This document shows, piece by piece, positions 43,792-53,147 of a stretch of 64,000 nucleotides of DNA; the first letter of the stretch is position 1; each line of letters begins with the position of its first letter. The stretch covers positions 139,449 through 203,448 of the forward strand of contig VXRJ01000011.1 of the NCBI GenBank assembly GCA_009838525.1, written 5' to 3'. The DNA is from Acidobacteriota bacterium (GTDB taxonomy: Bacteria; Acidobacteriota; Vicinamibacteria; Vicinamibacterales; UBA8438). Below the pieces are notes generated by a model. That model saw only the letters and a list, made by a program, of their open reading frames with translations. It ran no database searches and was not told where the DNA came from. The translations under genes and the position numbers were made by a program.

Positions 43792-45075
43792 ATGCACCTG
43801 TTCCTTCTCGGCGCGAGCCACCACAGCGCACCGGTCGATCTGCGGGAGCGGATCGACTTCGAGCGGCGCGGGATGACCGACGCGCTGGCCGGCATTGCCG
43901 GACTCGACGGCATCGGCGAAGTGGTCGTGCTTGCCACCTGCAACCGTTCCGAGATCTACACGGTGTGCGACGACGCGGAAGCGGCGCGCGACCGGCTTAC
44001 GTCGTTCATGAGTTCGTTCCACGACGTACCGGAGCCGGAACTTGCCCCGCACCTCTACGGCCGGAACCAGGGCGATGCGGCGCGGCACCTGTTCCGCGTC
44101 GTCTCGGGGCTCGACTCCCTGGTGGTCGGCGAACCGCAGATCGCCGGGCAGGTTAAGGACGCCTTCGGCGCCGCGTCGGAGTGGGGCTTCACCGGCGCGT
44201 TGCTGAACCGGCTGTTCCACCATGCCTTCGCCGCCGGCAAGAGGGTCCGCGCGGAAACCGGCCTGGGCGAGGGCGCGGTGTCCGTCAGCTACGCGGCGAT
44301 CTCGCTCGCGCGCAAGATTTTCGGCACGCTCGCCGGGCGCCGGACCCTGGTGGTGGGGGCCGGCGAGATGGCCGAGCTGACGGCGACGCACCTGCAGTCG
44401 CAGGACGTGGGGCGGATCGGCGTCGCCAACCGGACCGCGGCCCATGCCCAGACGCTTGCCGCGAAAGTGAACGGCGTTGCCGTGCCATGGGAGTCGATTA
44501 CCGACGAGCTGGCGGCGACGGACATCGTCGTCACCGCCACCGGTTCGTCGAAGTGGATGCTGACGCGCGAGCACGTCGCTGACGCTATGTGGCCGCGGCG
44601 CGACCGGCCGCTCTTCATCATCGACATCGGCCTGCCGCGCGACGTCGAGCCGGCCGCGAGCGAACTGGAGCAGGTCTTCCTCTACAACATCGACGACCTC
44701 CAGGCGATCGTGCGCGAGAATCTGGCCCGCCGGCAGTCGCAGGTGGACCGCGGCGAGCAGATGGTGCGCGAGGAGGCGGACGCCTACATGCGCTGGCTCC
44801 GGTCGCGCGGCGCGATTCCAACTGTCGTGGCGCTGCGTGAGCACTTCGAGCGGACGCGGCAGGACGAACTCGAGCGCCTTGCGCCGAAGCTCGCACCGCT
44901 GTCTCCCGAAGCGCGGGCTCGAGTCGACGAGGTGACGCGCCTGCTGGTCGAGCGGCTGCTGTCGTCTCCGACCGAGCGGCTGAAGGATGCGCCGGACGAC
45001 GAGGCGGCCGCCACCGATGCGGACACCCTCAACCGCCTCTTCCGCCTGCGCGACCAGCCGGTGCGCCGCCGGTGA
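43792..45075 (+). CDS. hemA: Glutamyl-tRNA reductase
   Basis: 427 residues. It reduces glutamyl-tRNA(Glu) to glutamate-1-semialdehyde, the committed step of the C5 tetrapyrrole route. The catalytic Cys is C50 in VVLATCNRSEIY, with HHSAPVDLRER at the start. The substrate loop is GLDSLVVGEPQIAGQVK and the NADPH site VVGAGEMAELTATHL. A C-terminal helical dimerisation domain completes it. The stop overlaps the next gene (GTGA). HemL, the partner enzyme, is encoded 4.4 kb downstream. Confidence 0.97.
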   Translation: MHLFLLGASHHSAPVDLRERIDFERRGMTDALAGIAGLDGIGEVVVLATCNRSEIYTVCDDAEAARDRLTSFMSSFHDVPEPELAPHLYGRNQGDAARHLFRVVSGLDSLVVGEPQIAGQVKDAFGAASEWGFTGALLNRLFHHAFAAGKRVRAETGLGEGAVSVSYAAISLARKIFGTLAGRRTLVVGAGEMAELTATHLQSQDVGRIGVANRTAAHAQTLAAKVNGVAVPWESITDELAATDIVVTATGSSKWMLTREHVADAMWPRRDRPLFIIDIGLPRDVEPAASELEQVFLYNIDDLQAIVRENLARRQSQVDRGEQMVREEADAYMRWLRSRGAIPTVVALREHFERTRQDELERLAPKLAPLSPEARARVDEVTRLLVERLLSSPTERLKDAPDDEAAATDADTLNRLFRLRDQPVRRR

Positions 45076-46757
45076 GCAGGCTGCGAATCGGTACGCGCGG
45101 CAGCCCGCTGGCGCTCTGGCAGGCCAACCGTATCGCCGCCGCCATCGCCGCGTGCGGCGGCCCGCCCACGGAGCTCGTCGTCATCCGGACAAGCGGCGAC
45201 CGGCCATCGGAACGGCCGCTTGCCGAGGAAGGCGGCAAGCGCCTCTTCGTCAAGGAGATCGAGGAGGCACTGCTGGACGGACGGGTGGATCTTGCCGTCC
45301 ACAGCGCGAAGGACCTGCCGGCCGACCGTCTGCCCGGCCTGACCGTCGCCGCCGTGCTGGAGCGGGGGGATCCTCACGACGGCATCGTCCTGAACGCGGA
45401 TCGCCCAGCCGGCGGTTCCGCCGACGGCATTCTCCGCGCCGGCGGAATCCGGGTCGGGACCGGCAGCATCCGGCGCACGGCGCAGCTCCGTCACGCGTAT
45501 CCGGAACTCGACATTCTGCCGATCCGCGGCAACGTCGGCACCCGGCTCCGGAAGCTGGACGACGGCCAGTACGACGCCCTCATCCTCGCCGCGGCCGGCC
45601 TCGAGCGTCTCGACCTCGCTCATCGGATTGCCGCGCACCTGCCGTTCGACCTCTGTCTGCCGGCTCCCGGACAGGGAATCCTCGCCGCCGAGTACCGCGG
45701 CGACGACACGGCGACCCGCGACGTCGTCGCGACTCTCGCCGATGCGGAAACCGTGGCCGCCCTTACCGCCGAAAGAACGCTGGTCGAGGCGCTTGGCGCC
45801 GACTGCCGCACTCCGCTTGGGGCGATGGCCGCGGTCGAAGGAGACAGTCTCCGGCTACGGGCAATCGTCGCCGCCCCCGATGGCTCGCACCTGATACGCC
45901 AGGCCGGGACCGGCTCCCTCGACGATGCCGCCGGGCTGGGCGCCCGGGTCGCCCGCGCGCTCCTTGAAGGCGGCGCCGGGCGCCTCCTCCGCCCTCTCGC
46001 CGGCCGGCGCGTGCTCATCACGCGCCCGCACCATCAGGCGGCCGATTTCGCCGACGCGCTCCGCGTCCTGGGCGCCGAGCCGGTGATCGTCCCCATGATC
46101 CGGATTGTCGCCCCGGATGATGATCGCCCCCTCGCCCAGGCGTGCGCCGACGCCGCCTCGTTCGACTGGATCGTCTTTACGTCGGCCAACGGCGTCGAGG
46201 CGATGCTGTCGAGGCTTCCGGGCCGCGACCGGCGGCTGGGCGACGCAAGGATCGTCGCGGTCGGCCCCGCCACCGCGGCGCGGCTCGCCCATCACGGCAT
46301 CCGCACCGACGTCATTCCGAAGCAACACCGGGCCGAAGCCGCCGCCGAGGAACTGATACACAACTACGATCTCGGCGGCGCGCGTATCCTCCTCCCCCGC
46401 GCCAGCCTCGCGACGCGGGAACTCCCTGACGCGCTGCGCGAGGCCGGCGCCACGGTCACCGACGTGACGGCCTATCGGACGATGGCGGTGACGGACACCG
46501 GAGATACGAATCTCGCCGACATGCTCGCCCGGGGCGCGCTGCACGTCGTCACGTTCACCAGCCCCTCCGCCGTCCGGACGTTCGTCACGCTCCTCGGAGG
46601 ATCCGATCGGGCCGGCAAGCTCCTGGCCGGCGTCGCGGTCGCGTCCATCGGACCCGTCACGACGGCGGCGCTCGAGGAATCGGGCCTCCGGGCGGACATA
46701 GTGCCCGAGACGGCGACCGTTCCCGCCCTCGCGGAAGCGATCGCCCGGCGCACCTGA
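45072..46757 (+). CDS. hemCD: Porphobilinogen deaminase fused to uroporphyrinogen-III synthase
   Basis: 561 residues. Residues 1 to about 310 are Hem[41 protein letters not shown], and the dipyrromethane-cofactor Cys C245 in [10 protein letters not shown]. From about 315 ([13 protein letters not shown]) to the end is HemD, with weak but typical motifs ([50 protein letters not shown]). The fusion lets hydroxymethylbilane, which cyclises spontaneously to isomer I, be handed to the synthase. The start is GTG overlapping the hemA stop. Confidence 0.95.
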   Translation: MSRLRIGTRGSPLALWQANRIAAAIAACGGPPTELVVIRTSGDRPSERPLAEEGGKRLFVKEIEEALLDGRVDLAVHSAKDLPADRLPGLTVAAVLERGDPHDGIVLNADRPAGGSADGILRAGGIRVGTGSIRRTAQLRHAYPELDILPIRGNVGTRLRKLDDGQYDALILAAAGLERLDLAHRIAAHLPFDLCLPAPGQGILAAEYRGDDTATRDVVATLADAETVAALTAERTLVEALGADCRTPLGAMAAVEGDSLRLRAIVAAPDGSHLIRQAGTGSLDDAAGLGARVARALLEGGAGRLLRPLAGRRVLITRPHHQAADFADALRVLGAEPVIVPMIRIVAPDDDRPLAQACADAASFDWIVFTSANGVEAMLSRLPGRDRRLGDARIVAVGPATAARLAHHGIRTDVIPKQHRAEAAAEELIHNYDLGGARILLPRASLATRELPDALREAGATVTDVTAYRTMAVTDTGDTNLADMLARGALHVVTFTSPSAVRTFVTLLGGSDRAGKLLAGVAVASIGPVTTAALEESGLRADIVPETATVPALAEAIARRT

Positions 46758-46758
46758 C

Positions 46759-46785
46759 GGTTGCGCAGCCTCCCGTGGCGCAACC
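46759..46785 (+). terminator. Hairpin between hemCD and hemB, no U-tract
   Basis: GGTTGCGC / GCGCAACC, a perfect 8-bp stem with an 11-base loop, starts one base after the hemCD stop. It lies before the preferred hemB start and would occlude the alternative GTG at 46775. Confidence 0.5.
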
Positions 46786-46840
46786 CTGCGCAGCACCGGG
46801 AGCGGCGAGGGTTTCACCGCAGGCTGGTAGAGTAGGCAGC

Positions 46841-47851
46841 GTGGCGGATACCGTCCGGGTGGCGGCGACGCTCGACCTTGCCCGCCGGCCGCGCCGGCTG
46901 CGGCGGTCGGCAGCAATGCGCGACCTCGTGCGGGAGACGCGCCTCTCACCGGCCAACCTGATCTACCCGCTCTTCGTCTGCGAGGGCGAAGGGGTCCGGC
47001 GCGAGGTCCCTTCGATGCCGGGCGTCCATCAGCTTTCCGTCGACGAGGCGGTGGCGGAAGCCGCCGCCGCGACCGCGGAGGGCATTCGCGGCGTCCTACT
47101 GTTCGGGCTTCCAGCCGCCAAGGATCTCGCAGGCACGGCCGCGGATGACGACGCGGCGCCGGTGCAGGCGGCGGTCCGGGCCATCAAGCAAGCCACACCC
47201 GGCCTGCTCGTGACCACCGACGTCTGCCTCTGCGAGTACACGTCGCACGGCCACTGCGGGATCCTGGAAGGTGAGACCATCCTCAACGACGCCACCGTCG
47301 AACGTCTCGCCAGCGTCGCCGTCTCGCACGCCCGCGCCGGCGCCGACATCGTCGCACCCTCCGACATGATGGACGGCCGGGTGGGTGCGATCCGCGAGGC
47401 CCTCGACGATCCCGAACACGACGGCCGCTATGCCGACGTGGCGATCATGTCCTACGCCGCCAAGTACTGCTCGGCCTTCTACGGCCCGTTCCGGGACGCC
47501 GCCGATTCGGCGCCGGCGTTCGGCGACCGCCGGACCCACCAGATGGACCCGGCGAACGCCGCCGAGGCACTCCGGGAAGTGGAACTGGACATCGAAGAGG
47601 GCGCCGACATCGTGATGGTGAAGCCGGCGGTCCACTATCTCGACGTCATTGCGCGCGTGAAGGCGACGTTCAACGTGCCGCTCGCCGCCTACCACGTCAG
47701 CGGCGAGTACGCGATGCTCAAGGCGGCGGCGCGAAACGGCTGGATCGACGAGCCGCGGGCGATGATGGAGACGCTGACCGCCATCCGGCGCGCCGGCGCG
47801 GACATCGTGATCACCTACTACGCGCGCGAAGCCGCGCGAAGTCTGGCCTGA
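46841..47851 (+). CDS. hemB: Delta-aminolevulinic acid dehydratase
   Basis: 336 residues from the preferred start. HemB condenses two 5-aminolevulinate molecules to porphobilinogen. Diagnostic features are [27 protein letters not shown], the zinc cysteines in [14 protein letters not shown], and two catalytic-lysine contexts ([29 protein letters not shown]). GTG at 46841 is preferred: AGTAGG is 6 bases upstream, and it gives the usual length. The frame is open to a GTG at 46775, but that codon sits inside a hairpin. Confidence 0.95.
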   Translation: MADTVRVAATLDLARRPRRLRRSAAMRDLVRETRLSPANLIYPLFVCEGEGVRREVPSMPGVHQLSVDEAVAEAAAATAEGIRGVLLFGLPAAKDLAGTAADDDAAPVQAAVRAIKQATPGLLVTTDVCLCEYTSHGHCGILEGETILNDATVERLASVAVSHARAGADIVAPSDMMDGRVGAIREALDDPEHDGRYADVAIMSYAAKYCSAFYGPFRDAADSAPAFGDRRTHQMDPANAAEALREVELDIEEGADIVMVKPAVHYLDVIARVKATFNVPLAAYHVSGEYAMLKAAARNGWIDEPRAMMETLTAIRRAGADIVITYYAREAARSLA

Positions 47852-47886
47852 CGCCGCTTACCGGCCGATTCCGGCCCCGGCGCCGT

Positions 47887-48321
47887 TCAGTCGATGATGA
47901 TGGGATCGCCTTCGTTGTCGAGGTCGATCGCCAGCGCGTCGGATCCCGCCGGGTACTCGTTGACTTCCAGGATGAACGCGATGATGTCGTTCAGCTCGTC
48001 CGAGGTCAGCCGTCCGGGCGCGTCCTGCGGCATGGTGGCGTTGGTGAAGTCGGCGAACTCGAAGAGCGTTTCGCCGCTCCAGCCGCCGACGAAGTCAGGG
48101 CCGACCAGCCCCGGCGCCATCTCGCCCCCCATCAGGTTGGAAGCGTGGCACGCCGAGCAGTGCTCCCGATACGACTCGCGTCCGCTCGACGCCTGCGCCG
48201 CCGTATAGACTCCGTCGCTGATCGTCCGTTCCTGGGCGCCAGCCGGCGTCAATCCCAGTGCCGCCGCCAGGAGAACCGCCAAACTCAGCGCGAATGCGAA
48301 CTGACCCATCGAACGTGTCAT
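47887..48321 (-). CDS. Periplasmic class I cytochrome c
   Basis: 144 residues. A signal peptide (FALSLAVLLAAALGLTPAGA, then QE) precedes a single haem c domain with CSACH (C55, C58, H59) and a distal Met, probably M97 in NATMPQDAPG. The acidic tail (AIDLDNEGDPIIID) is polar. It resembles small electron carriers of periplasmic dehydrogenases or oxidases; the partner is not shown by neighbours. It is convergent with hemB and read behind the methyltransferase gene, with 34 bases between them. Confidence 0.88.
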   Translation of the reverse strand: MTRSMGQFAFALSLAVLLAAALGLTPAGAQERTISDGVYTAAQASSGRESYREHCSACHASNLMGGEMAPGLVGPDFVGGWSGETLFEFADFTNATMPQDAPGRLTSDELNDIIAFILEVNEYPAGSDALAIDLDNEGDPIIID

Positions 48322-48355
48322 AGCCCTATAGCCCTCGCTGCCTCATTACAAACCC

Positions 48356-49471
48356 CTATTTTGCCACAGCTGGCTCCGGAAGCGCCTTTTCCAGGAGCAG
48401 CTCGAAGTCCTGACCGATGTCGAACGGGGGCGGCAGGGCGTCGAACCACTTGAGGGCCCGGCGGTACCGCCAGTAGGGCCGCCAGCCGCGGACGGCGCGG
48501 TGACGGCGGGCGATCTCGGCATCGACACGCGCGGCCGTCTCCTCGTCGGCATGCGCGTCCGGCTCGGCATCGGAGACCGCCTCGCGCGACGCCCCGGATG
48601 CGCCGGACGCCGCGTCCGCCGCCAGCGACGCACGCGAGGCAAGCGGCGCGCGGCTGCGCCACCCGGGAACGACGCCCAGGGCCCGAAGCCCGCGGCGGAG
48701 ACCGATAGCCCGGATTCGGAGGAGGCGAAAGCCGGTTTCCTCCAGCATCCGAATCAACTGCGGGCGTGTGAAGAACGACAGGTGGCCTTGTCCCAGAAGC
48801 GGCAATTCGTCCTGTCCCGCGGCGGTGGCGGCGCGCTGAAGCAATCGGACGTCCGCCTCGCCGTTGGGCGTAATCAGCCGCAGCCGGCCGCCGGGGCGCA
48901 GAATGCGCAACGTCTCCTGCAAGTGGCGGCGCGGGTGCGTCACATGCTCCAGCAGGTCCTTCTGAACGACGTAGTCGAACGACGCCGGGGCGAACGCGGC
49001 GTCCTCCAGCGTGCCATGGTGCACCGTCGCGCCGAAACGGTCGCGTGCATACCAGGCGCCGAAACGGGATACCTCTACTCCTTCGACCCGCCAGTCGCTG
49101 CAGCGCGCGAGGGCCGCGAGGAGAAAGCCGAGCGCGCTCCCCACCTCGAGCAGGCGTCCCCCGTCGGGGCGGAGAGCCCGCAGCTCCCGCGCAAGAAAGA
49201 AGGCGTCGCGCTCATAGCGCTGGCGCTGGCGCGCGTACTCCGCAAAGCCGTGGGCGGAGGACGTGTCGAAGTAGTCCGCGCCGTATAGCGCGTCGAGCGC
49301 GGCGGGAGGGAGGCGGGGCCGGACCTGCCGGAAGCCGCAGCGCCCGCAGGCGTGGATCCAGGCTGGCCCCACCCCCGGAAGGCCCGCTTCGACAAGCGGC
49401 GTCATCGATCCAAACGCGCCGCAGATGTCGCACGGATCGTCGTCGCTTCGGGACGCGACGGGACGGTTCAT
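48356..49471 (-). CDS. SAM-dependent methyltransferase with an N-terminal zinc-ribbon-like region
   Basis: 371 residues. A Cys pair pattern at the N-terminus (DPCDICGAF and HACGRCGF) suggests a zinc ribbon, as in sugar-modifying methyltransferases. The class I SAM fold follows: LLEVGSALGFLLAAL (motif I), VEGVEVSRFG, FDYVVQKDLLEHVTHP (motif for post-I region) and LRPGGRLRLITPN. A 30-residue Ala/Ser/acidic linker (about 290-325) interrupts the C-terminal part. The substrate is unknown; cell-surface sugars or lipids are plausible. It is divergent from hemL. Confidence 0.82.
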   Translation of the reverse strand: MNRPVASRSDDDPCDICGAFGSMTPLVEAGLPGVGPAWIHACGRCGFRQVRPRLPPAALDALYGADYFDTSSAHGFAEYARQRQRYERDAFFLARELRALRPDGGRLLEVGSALGFLLAALARCSDWRVEGVEVSRFGAWYARDRFGATVHHGTLEDAAFAPASFDYVVQKDLLEHVTHPRRHLQETLRILRPGGRLRLITPNGEADVRLLQRAATAAGQDELPLLGQGHLSFFTRPQLIRMLEETGFRLLRIRAIGLRRGLRALGVVPGWRSRAPLASRASLAADAASGASGASREAVSDAEPDAHADEETAARVDAEIARRHRAVRGWRPYWRYRRALKWFDALPPPFDIGQDFELLLEKALPEPAVAK

Positions 49472-49479
49472 GGGGCGGC

Positions 49480-49504
49480 ATCATATCGGGGACGCCGTGA
49501 TATG
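49480..49504. promoter_or_regulatory. Divergent -10 elements in a CATATC/GATATG inverted repeat
   Basis: In the 44-bp gap between the methyltransferase (minus) and hemL (plus), CATATC (49482-49487) and GATATG (49499-49504) form an inverted repeat. TATGAT on the minus strand (49485-49480) is 8 bases from the methyltransferase ATG, and TGATAT (49498-49503) is 12 bases from the hemL ATG. Neither gene has a Shine-Dalgarno sequence, which fits near-leaderless transcripts. Confidence 0.55.
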
Positions 49505-49515
49505 GTTCGCTCCCG

Positions 49516-50808
49516 ATGCCCGCGACCCAATCCGATCGCCTGTTCGAGCAGGCCCGGACCGTCCTCCCCGGTGGCGTCAGCAGTCCGGTCCGCGCGTTCG
49601 CGTCGGTCGGCGGGCGGCCACCCTTCATCGAACGCGCCCGCGGCGCGCGTATCACCGATGTCGACGGCAACCGCTACGTCGACTTCGTCATGTCGTGGGG
49701 GCCGCTCATTCATGGCCATGCCCCTTCCGACCTGACTCGCGCGCTTCGCGCCGCCACCGCCCGCGGCACGAGCTTCGGCGCGCCGACGGCACTCGAGGTC
49801 GAACTGGGGCGGCTGGTCTGCCGCCTCGTGCCGTCGGTAGAACGCGTGCGGTTCGTCAATTCGGGGACGGAGGCGACGATGAGCGCGGTCCGCGTTGCGC
49901 GGGCGGCGACCGGTCGCGACCGGATCGTGAAGTTCGCCGGCTGCTACCACGGCCACGCCGACAGCTTCCTGGTCGCGGCCGGCTCCGGCGCGATGACGCT
50001 CGGTGTGCCGACCAGCCCGGGGGTGGCGCAGGCCACCGCGGCCGACACGCTGATCGCCCGCTACAACGACATCGGGTCGGTCGAACGTCTCGCCAGGCGG
50101 CATCGCGGGAACGTCGCCGCGGTGATCGTCGAGCCGATTGCCGGCAACATGGGCGTCGTGCCGCCTGCGGCCGGCTTCCTCCCGGCGCTCCGTCAGCTGT
50201 GCGACGCGGACGGCATCCTCCTCATCTTCGATGAGGTGATCTCCGGCTTCCGCGCGTCGACGGGCGGCGCGCAGGAGGTGTACGGCGTCCTGCCCGACCT
50301 CACCTGCCTCGGGAAGATCATCGGCGGCGGCCTGCCGGTCGGCGCCTACGGCGGGCGGGCCGAACTGATGGACCGGGTCGCGCCTGCGGGTCCGGTCTAC
50401 CAGGCGGGCACCCTCTCCGGGAATCCGCTAGCCATGACCGCCGGCATCTGGGCGCTCGAGAGACTGTCCGCCGATCTCTACCGAAGTCTCGCCCGTCTGG
50501 GTGAACGACTGGCGGATGGCCTGCGTGACGCCGCACGCCAAGCGGGCGTGGCGCTGACGGTGAACGTCGCCGGCTCGGTGCTCACCCCCTTCTTTAACCC
50601 GGGTCCGGTCACGGATGATGTCTCGGCCACCGCGTCCGACACCGGCGCCTACGCCGCCTTCCATCAGGGCATGCTGGCGCGGGGGGTTTACGGGCCTCCG
50701 TCCCAGTTCGAGGGCTGGTTCCTGTCCGCCGCGCACACCCAACGTGACATCGATCGCACCATCCGGCTGGCACATTCAGTTATTAAGAATATCGCCAGAA
50801 GTTCTTAA
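49516..50808 (+). CDS. hemL: Glutamate-1-semialdehyde 2,1-aminomutase
   Basis: 430 residues. HemL turns glutamate-1-semialdehyde into 5-aminolevulinate, completing the C5 entry to haem with HemA. It is a fold-type I PLP enzyme: FVNSGTEATMSAVRVARAATGR, KFAGCYHGHADS, LLIFDEVISGFR with the PLP-facing Asp, and the Schiff-base lysine K267 in CLGKIIGGGLPVGAYGG. The N-terminus LPGGVSSPVRAF is typical. There is no ribosome site before the ATG. The 3' end and stop lie inside an AT-rich hairpin. Confidence 0.97.
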   Translation: MPATQSDRLFEQARTVLPGGVSSPVRAFASVGGRPPFIERARGARITDVDGNRYVDFVMSWGPLIHGHAPSDLTRALRAATARGTSFGAPTALEVELGRLVCRLVPSVERVRFVNSGTEATMSAVRVARAATGRDRIVKFAGCYHGHADSFLVAAGSGAMTLGVPTSPGVAQATAADTLIARYNDIGSVERLARRHRGNVAAVIVEPIAGNMGVVPPAAGFLPALRQLCDADGILLIFDEVISGFRASTGGAQEVYGVLPDLTCLGKIIGGGLPVGAYGGRAELMDRVAPAGPVYQAGTLSGNPLAMTAGIWALERLSADLYRSLARLGERLADGLRDAARQAGVALTVNVAGSVLTPFFNPGPVTDDVSATASDTGAYAAFHQGMLARGVYGPPSQFEGWFLSAAHTQRDIDRTIRLAHSVIKNIARSS

Positions 50809-50810
50809 TA
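50781..50810. repeat. AT-rich inverted repeat covering the hemL stop
   Basis: TATTAAGAA (50781-50789) and TTCTTAATA (50802-50810) are a perfect 9-bp inverted repeat around a 12-base loop. The hemL stop TAA lies within the right arm. The low GC content is striking against the neighbours. Confidence 0.7.
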
Positions 50811-50845
50811 TGAACCAAGGGTAACCGGGCATTATATTAAGCTAG

Positions 50846-50871
50846 GTGCTGTATTCGTTAATACAAAGCAC
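50846..50871. terminator. Second AT-rich hairpin between hemL and ispG
   Basis: GTGCTGTATT-CGTT-AATAC-aa-AGCAC forms a 10-bp stem with a 2-base bulge, followed by TCTTGGG. It may terminate hemL transcripts, or form part of the ispG leader. The stretch between the two hairpins (GGGCATTATATTAAGC) also contains -10-like sequence. Confidence 0.5.
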
Positions 50872-50945
50872 TCTTGGGCCGATCCGTGCCGTCCCGGGCG
50901 CCAGCGCGTATCGTCCAGACGGCGCTATCATGCAGAATTGACGTG

Positions 50946-52190
50946 ATGACCGACGTACGCATGCACAGGACGAGCCCAGTTCCGGTCGGCGGGCTCACCA
51001 TCGGGGGCGGCGCGCCGGTCGCCGTGCAGTCGATGACGATGACCGACACCGCCGACGCGGCGGCGACGGCACGGCAGTGCATCGAGCTGGCGGAGGCGGG
51101 TTCCGAGCTCGTGCGGGTAACCGTCAATCAGGACCCGGCGGCCCGCGCCGTGCCGGAGATCAAGCAGCGGATGCTCGACGCCGGGGTCACGGCCCCGCTC
51201 ATCGGCGATTTCCACTACAACGGCCACCAGCTTCTGACGCGCCACCCCGACTGCGCCGCAGCGCTCGACAAGTACCGGATCAACCCGGGCAACGTCGGCA
51301 CCGGCGAACGGCGGGACGAGCGGTTTCAGACGATCTGCGGCGTCGCCGCCACGCACGGCAAGCCGGTCCGGATCGGCGTTAACGGCGGCTCGCTCAATCA
51401 GGAACTGGTCATGGAGCGAATGCAGGCGAACACCGACCAGGACCTGGGGATGACGTCGGAAGCGATCATCAACGAGTGCATGGTGATCTCCGCCGTCGAG
51501 TCGACCGCTCTGGCGCTGGAAAGCGGCCTGACCGAACACCAGATCATCATCTCGACCAAGGTGTCGCGCCCGCGCGATCTCGTGGCGGTCTATCGGGCCC
51601 TTGCCCGGCAGACGACGCAGCCATTGCATCTCGGCCTGACCGAGGCGGGCATGGGGACGAAGGGTCTCGTCTGGTCGGCGTCCGCGATGGGAATCCTGCT
51701 CAACGAGGGGATCGGCGACACGATCCGCGTTTCTCTGACGCCGCGGCCCGACGGCGACCGGCGCGAGGAAGTCTACGCGGCATGCGAGCTGCTGCAGGCG
51801 CTCGGCCTCCGGTCGTTCGCGCCGAGCATCACCGCCTGCCCCGGCTGCGGGCGCACGACGAGCACGACGTTCCAGGAACTGGCCGAACGCATCGAGGCGT
51901 ACGTCCGCGACATGATGCCGGTATGGAAGCGGACCTATGACGGCGTCGAAGAGATGACGGTCGCCGTGATGGGCTGCGTGGTCAATGGCCCGGGAGAGTC
52001 GAAGGCCGCGAACATCGGAATCAGCCTGCCGGGAACGGGGGAGGCGCCCACCTGCCCCGTCTATATTGACGGCAAGCACGCCACGACGCTGCGCGGTTCG
52101 TACGATGAGCTGTCGGAAGCCTTCCGCCAGTTGATAGACGACTACGTCGAAGCGCACTACGCCCGAAAACTGGCGGCTACGGCCCGGTGA
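50946..52190 (+). CDS. ispG: 4-hydroxy-3-methylbut-2-enyl diphosphate synthase
   Basis: 414 residues from the ATG at 50946. IspG (GcpE) reduces MEcPP to HMBPP in the MEP isoprenoid pathway using a [4Fe-4S] cluster. The start VPVGGLTIGGGAPVAVQSMT is typical, and GDFHYNGHQLL, YRINPGNVG and IGVNGGSLNQEL mark the TIM barrel. The cluster ligands appear as SITACPGCGRTTSTTFQEL and VMGCVVNGPGES. The frame is open 24 codons further upstream, but those residues have no family likeness. The stop overlaps the next gene by 4 bases. Confidence 0.96.
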   Translation: MTDVRMHRTSPVPVGGLTIGGGAPVAVQSMTMTDTADAAATARQCIELAEAGSELVRVTVNQDPAARAVPEIKQRMLDAGVTAPLIGDFHYNGHQLLTRHPDCAAALDKYRINPGNVGTGERRDERFQTICGVAATHGKPVRIGVNGGSLNQELVMERMQANTDQDLGMTSEAIINECMVISAVESTALALESGLTEHQIIISTKVSRPRDLVAVYRALARQTTQPLHLGLTEAGMGTKGLVWSASAMGILLNEGIGDTIRVSLTPRPDGDRREEVYAACELLQALGLRSFAPSITACPGCGRTTSTTFQELAERIEAYVRDMMPVWKRTYDGVEEMTVAVMGCVVNGPGESKAANIGISLPGTGEAPTCPVYIDGKHATTLRGSYDELSEAFRQLIDDYVEAHYARKLAATAR

Positions 52191-53095
52191 CCGGCAGCGC
52201 GCCAGGCGCGGCGGACCGCGCCGCCGCGGCGACGTCGACCGGAACCGCGATCCGTCTGGTCGCGATAGACATCGACGGCACCCTGCTCGACGGGCGCGGC
52301 AACCTGCCTGACCGGAACCGTGACGCCGTCCATCGCGCCGCGCGCGCCGGCATCCACGTGGCGCTCGCGACCGGCCGCGCGTTCCACCATGCCAGTCCGA
52401 TCGCCCGTGCGCTGTGGGACGAGACGCTGCCGGCGGATGGACTGACCATCCTCGTGAGCAACGGCGCCCTCGTCAAGCAGCTCGACGGCGCGACGATAGC
52501 CAGCCGGCTGCTGCCGCGCGAGATCGCGCGCGGCATCATCGCGGCAATGCGTCCGCGGCACCGGGGCGTCGCCGTCATCTTCGACCGGAGCGACGCCCGT
52601 CAGTACGTCTGCGACGGCATCGACTGGAGCCACCCGCGGCGCCATTGGTACTACCAGCGAAACCGTGCCTGGATCACGAAGGCGGAGCCGATCGAAGAGG
52701 CGCTGACCGAGGATCCGGTGCAGGTCGCCTACACCGGCAGCGTTGCGCAGATGCGCGCCCTCGCTGACGCCGTGCGCACGCTTCCGGAAGCGGACCGCGT
52801 CACAATCACGCTGACCGAGTACGCCGCGCACGACTTCTCCCTGCTCGACATCATCACGGCGGGGGCATCCAAGGGCGCCGCCCTCGCCGCGGTGGCCGGC
52901 CGCCTGCGGATCGGCCCCGCCAACGTGATGGCGGTAGGCGACAACCTGAACGACCGGGAGATGCTGATGTTCGCCGGCGCCCCGGTGGTGATGGGCAACG
53001 CGGTCGCCCCGCTCCTGGCCCTGGGCTGGCCGGTCACCGGCACGCACGACGACTGCGGACTCGCGCAGGCTCTCGACACGCTGCCTGGCGCCTGA
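52187..53095 (+). CDS. Cof-type HAD-IIB family phosphatase
   Basis: 302 residues from a GTG overlapping the ispG stop. HAD motif I is VAIDIDGTLLDG (nucleophile and acid-base Asp), motif II-like ILVSNGALV, motif III Lys in GASKGAALAAVAG, and motif IV VMAVGDNLNDREML. The IIB cap domain lies between (about 90-215). Such enzymes dephosphorylate small sugar or nucleotide phosphates; no substrate is indicated. The coupling with ispG may be only co-transcription. Confidence 0.9.
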   Translation: MTGSAPGAADRAAAATSTGTAIRLVAIDIDGTLLDGRGNLPDRNRDAVHRAARAGIHVALATGRAFHHASPIARALWDETLPADGLTILVSNGALVKQLDGATIASRLLPREIARGIIAAMRPRHRGVAVIFDRSDARQYVCDGIDWSHPRRHWYYQRNRAWITKAEPIEEALTEDPVQVAYTGSVAQMRALADAVRTLPEADRVTITLTEYAAHDFSLLDIITAGASKGAALAAVAGRLRIGPANVMAVGDNLNDREMLMFAGAPVVMGNAVAPLLALGWPVTGTHDDCGLAQALDTLPGA

Positions 53096-53147
53096 TCCTG
53101 GACGGAAGGCAGCGGGCGGCGAGGCGATGACGCCGTTGCCGAAGCGC

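Noticed and set aside
46775..46841. GTG at 46775 as hemB start
   Set aside because: It lies inside a perfect 8-bp hairpin directly after hemCD, adds residues unlike HemB, and has no ribosome site.
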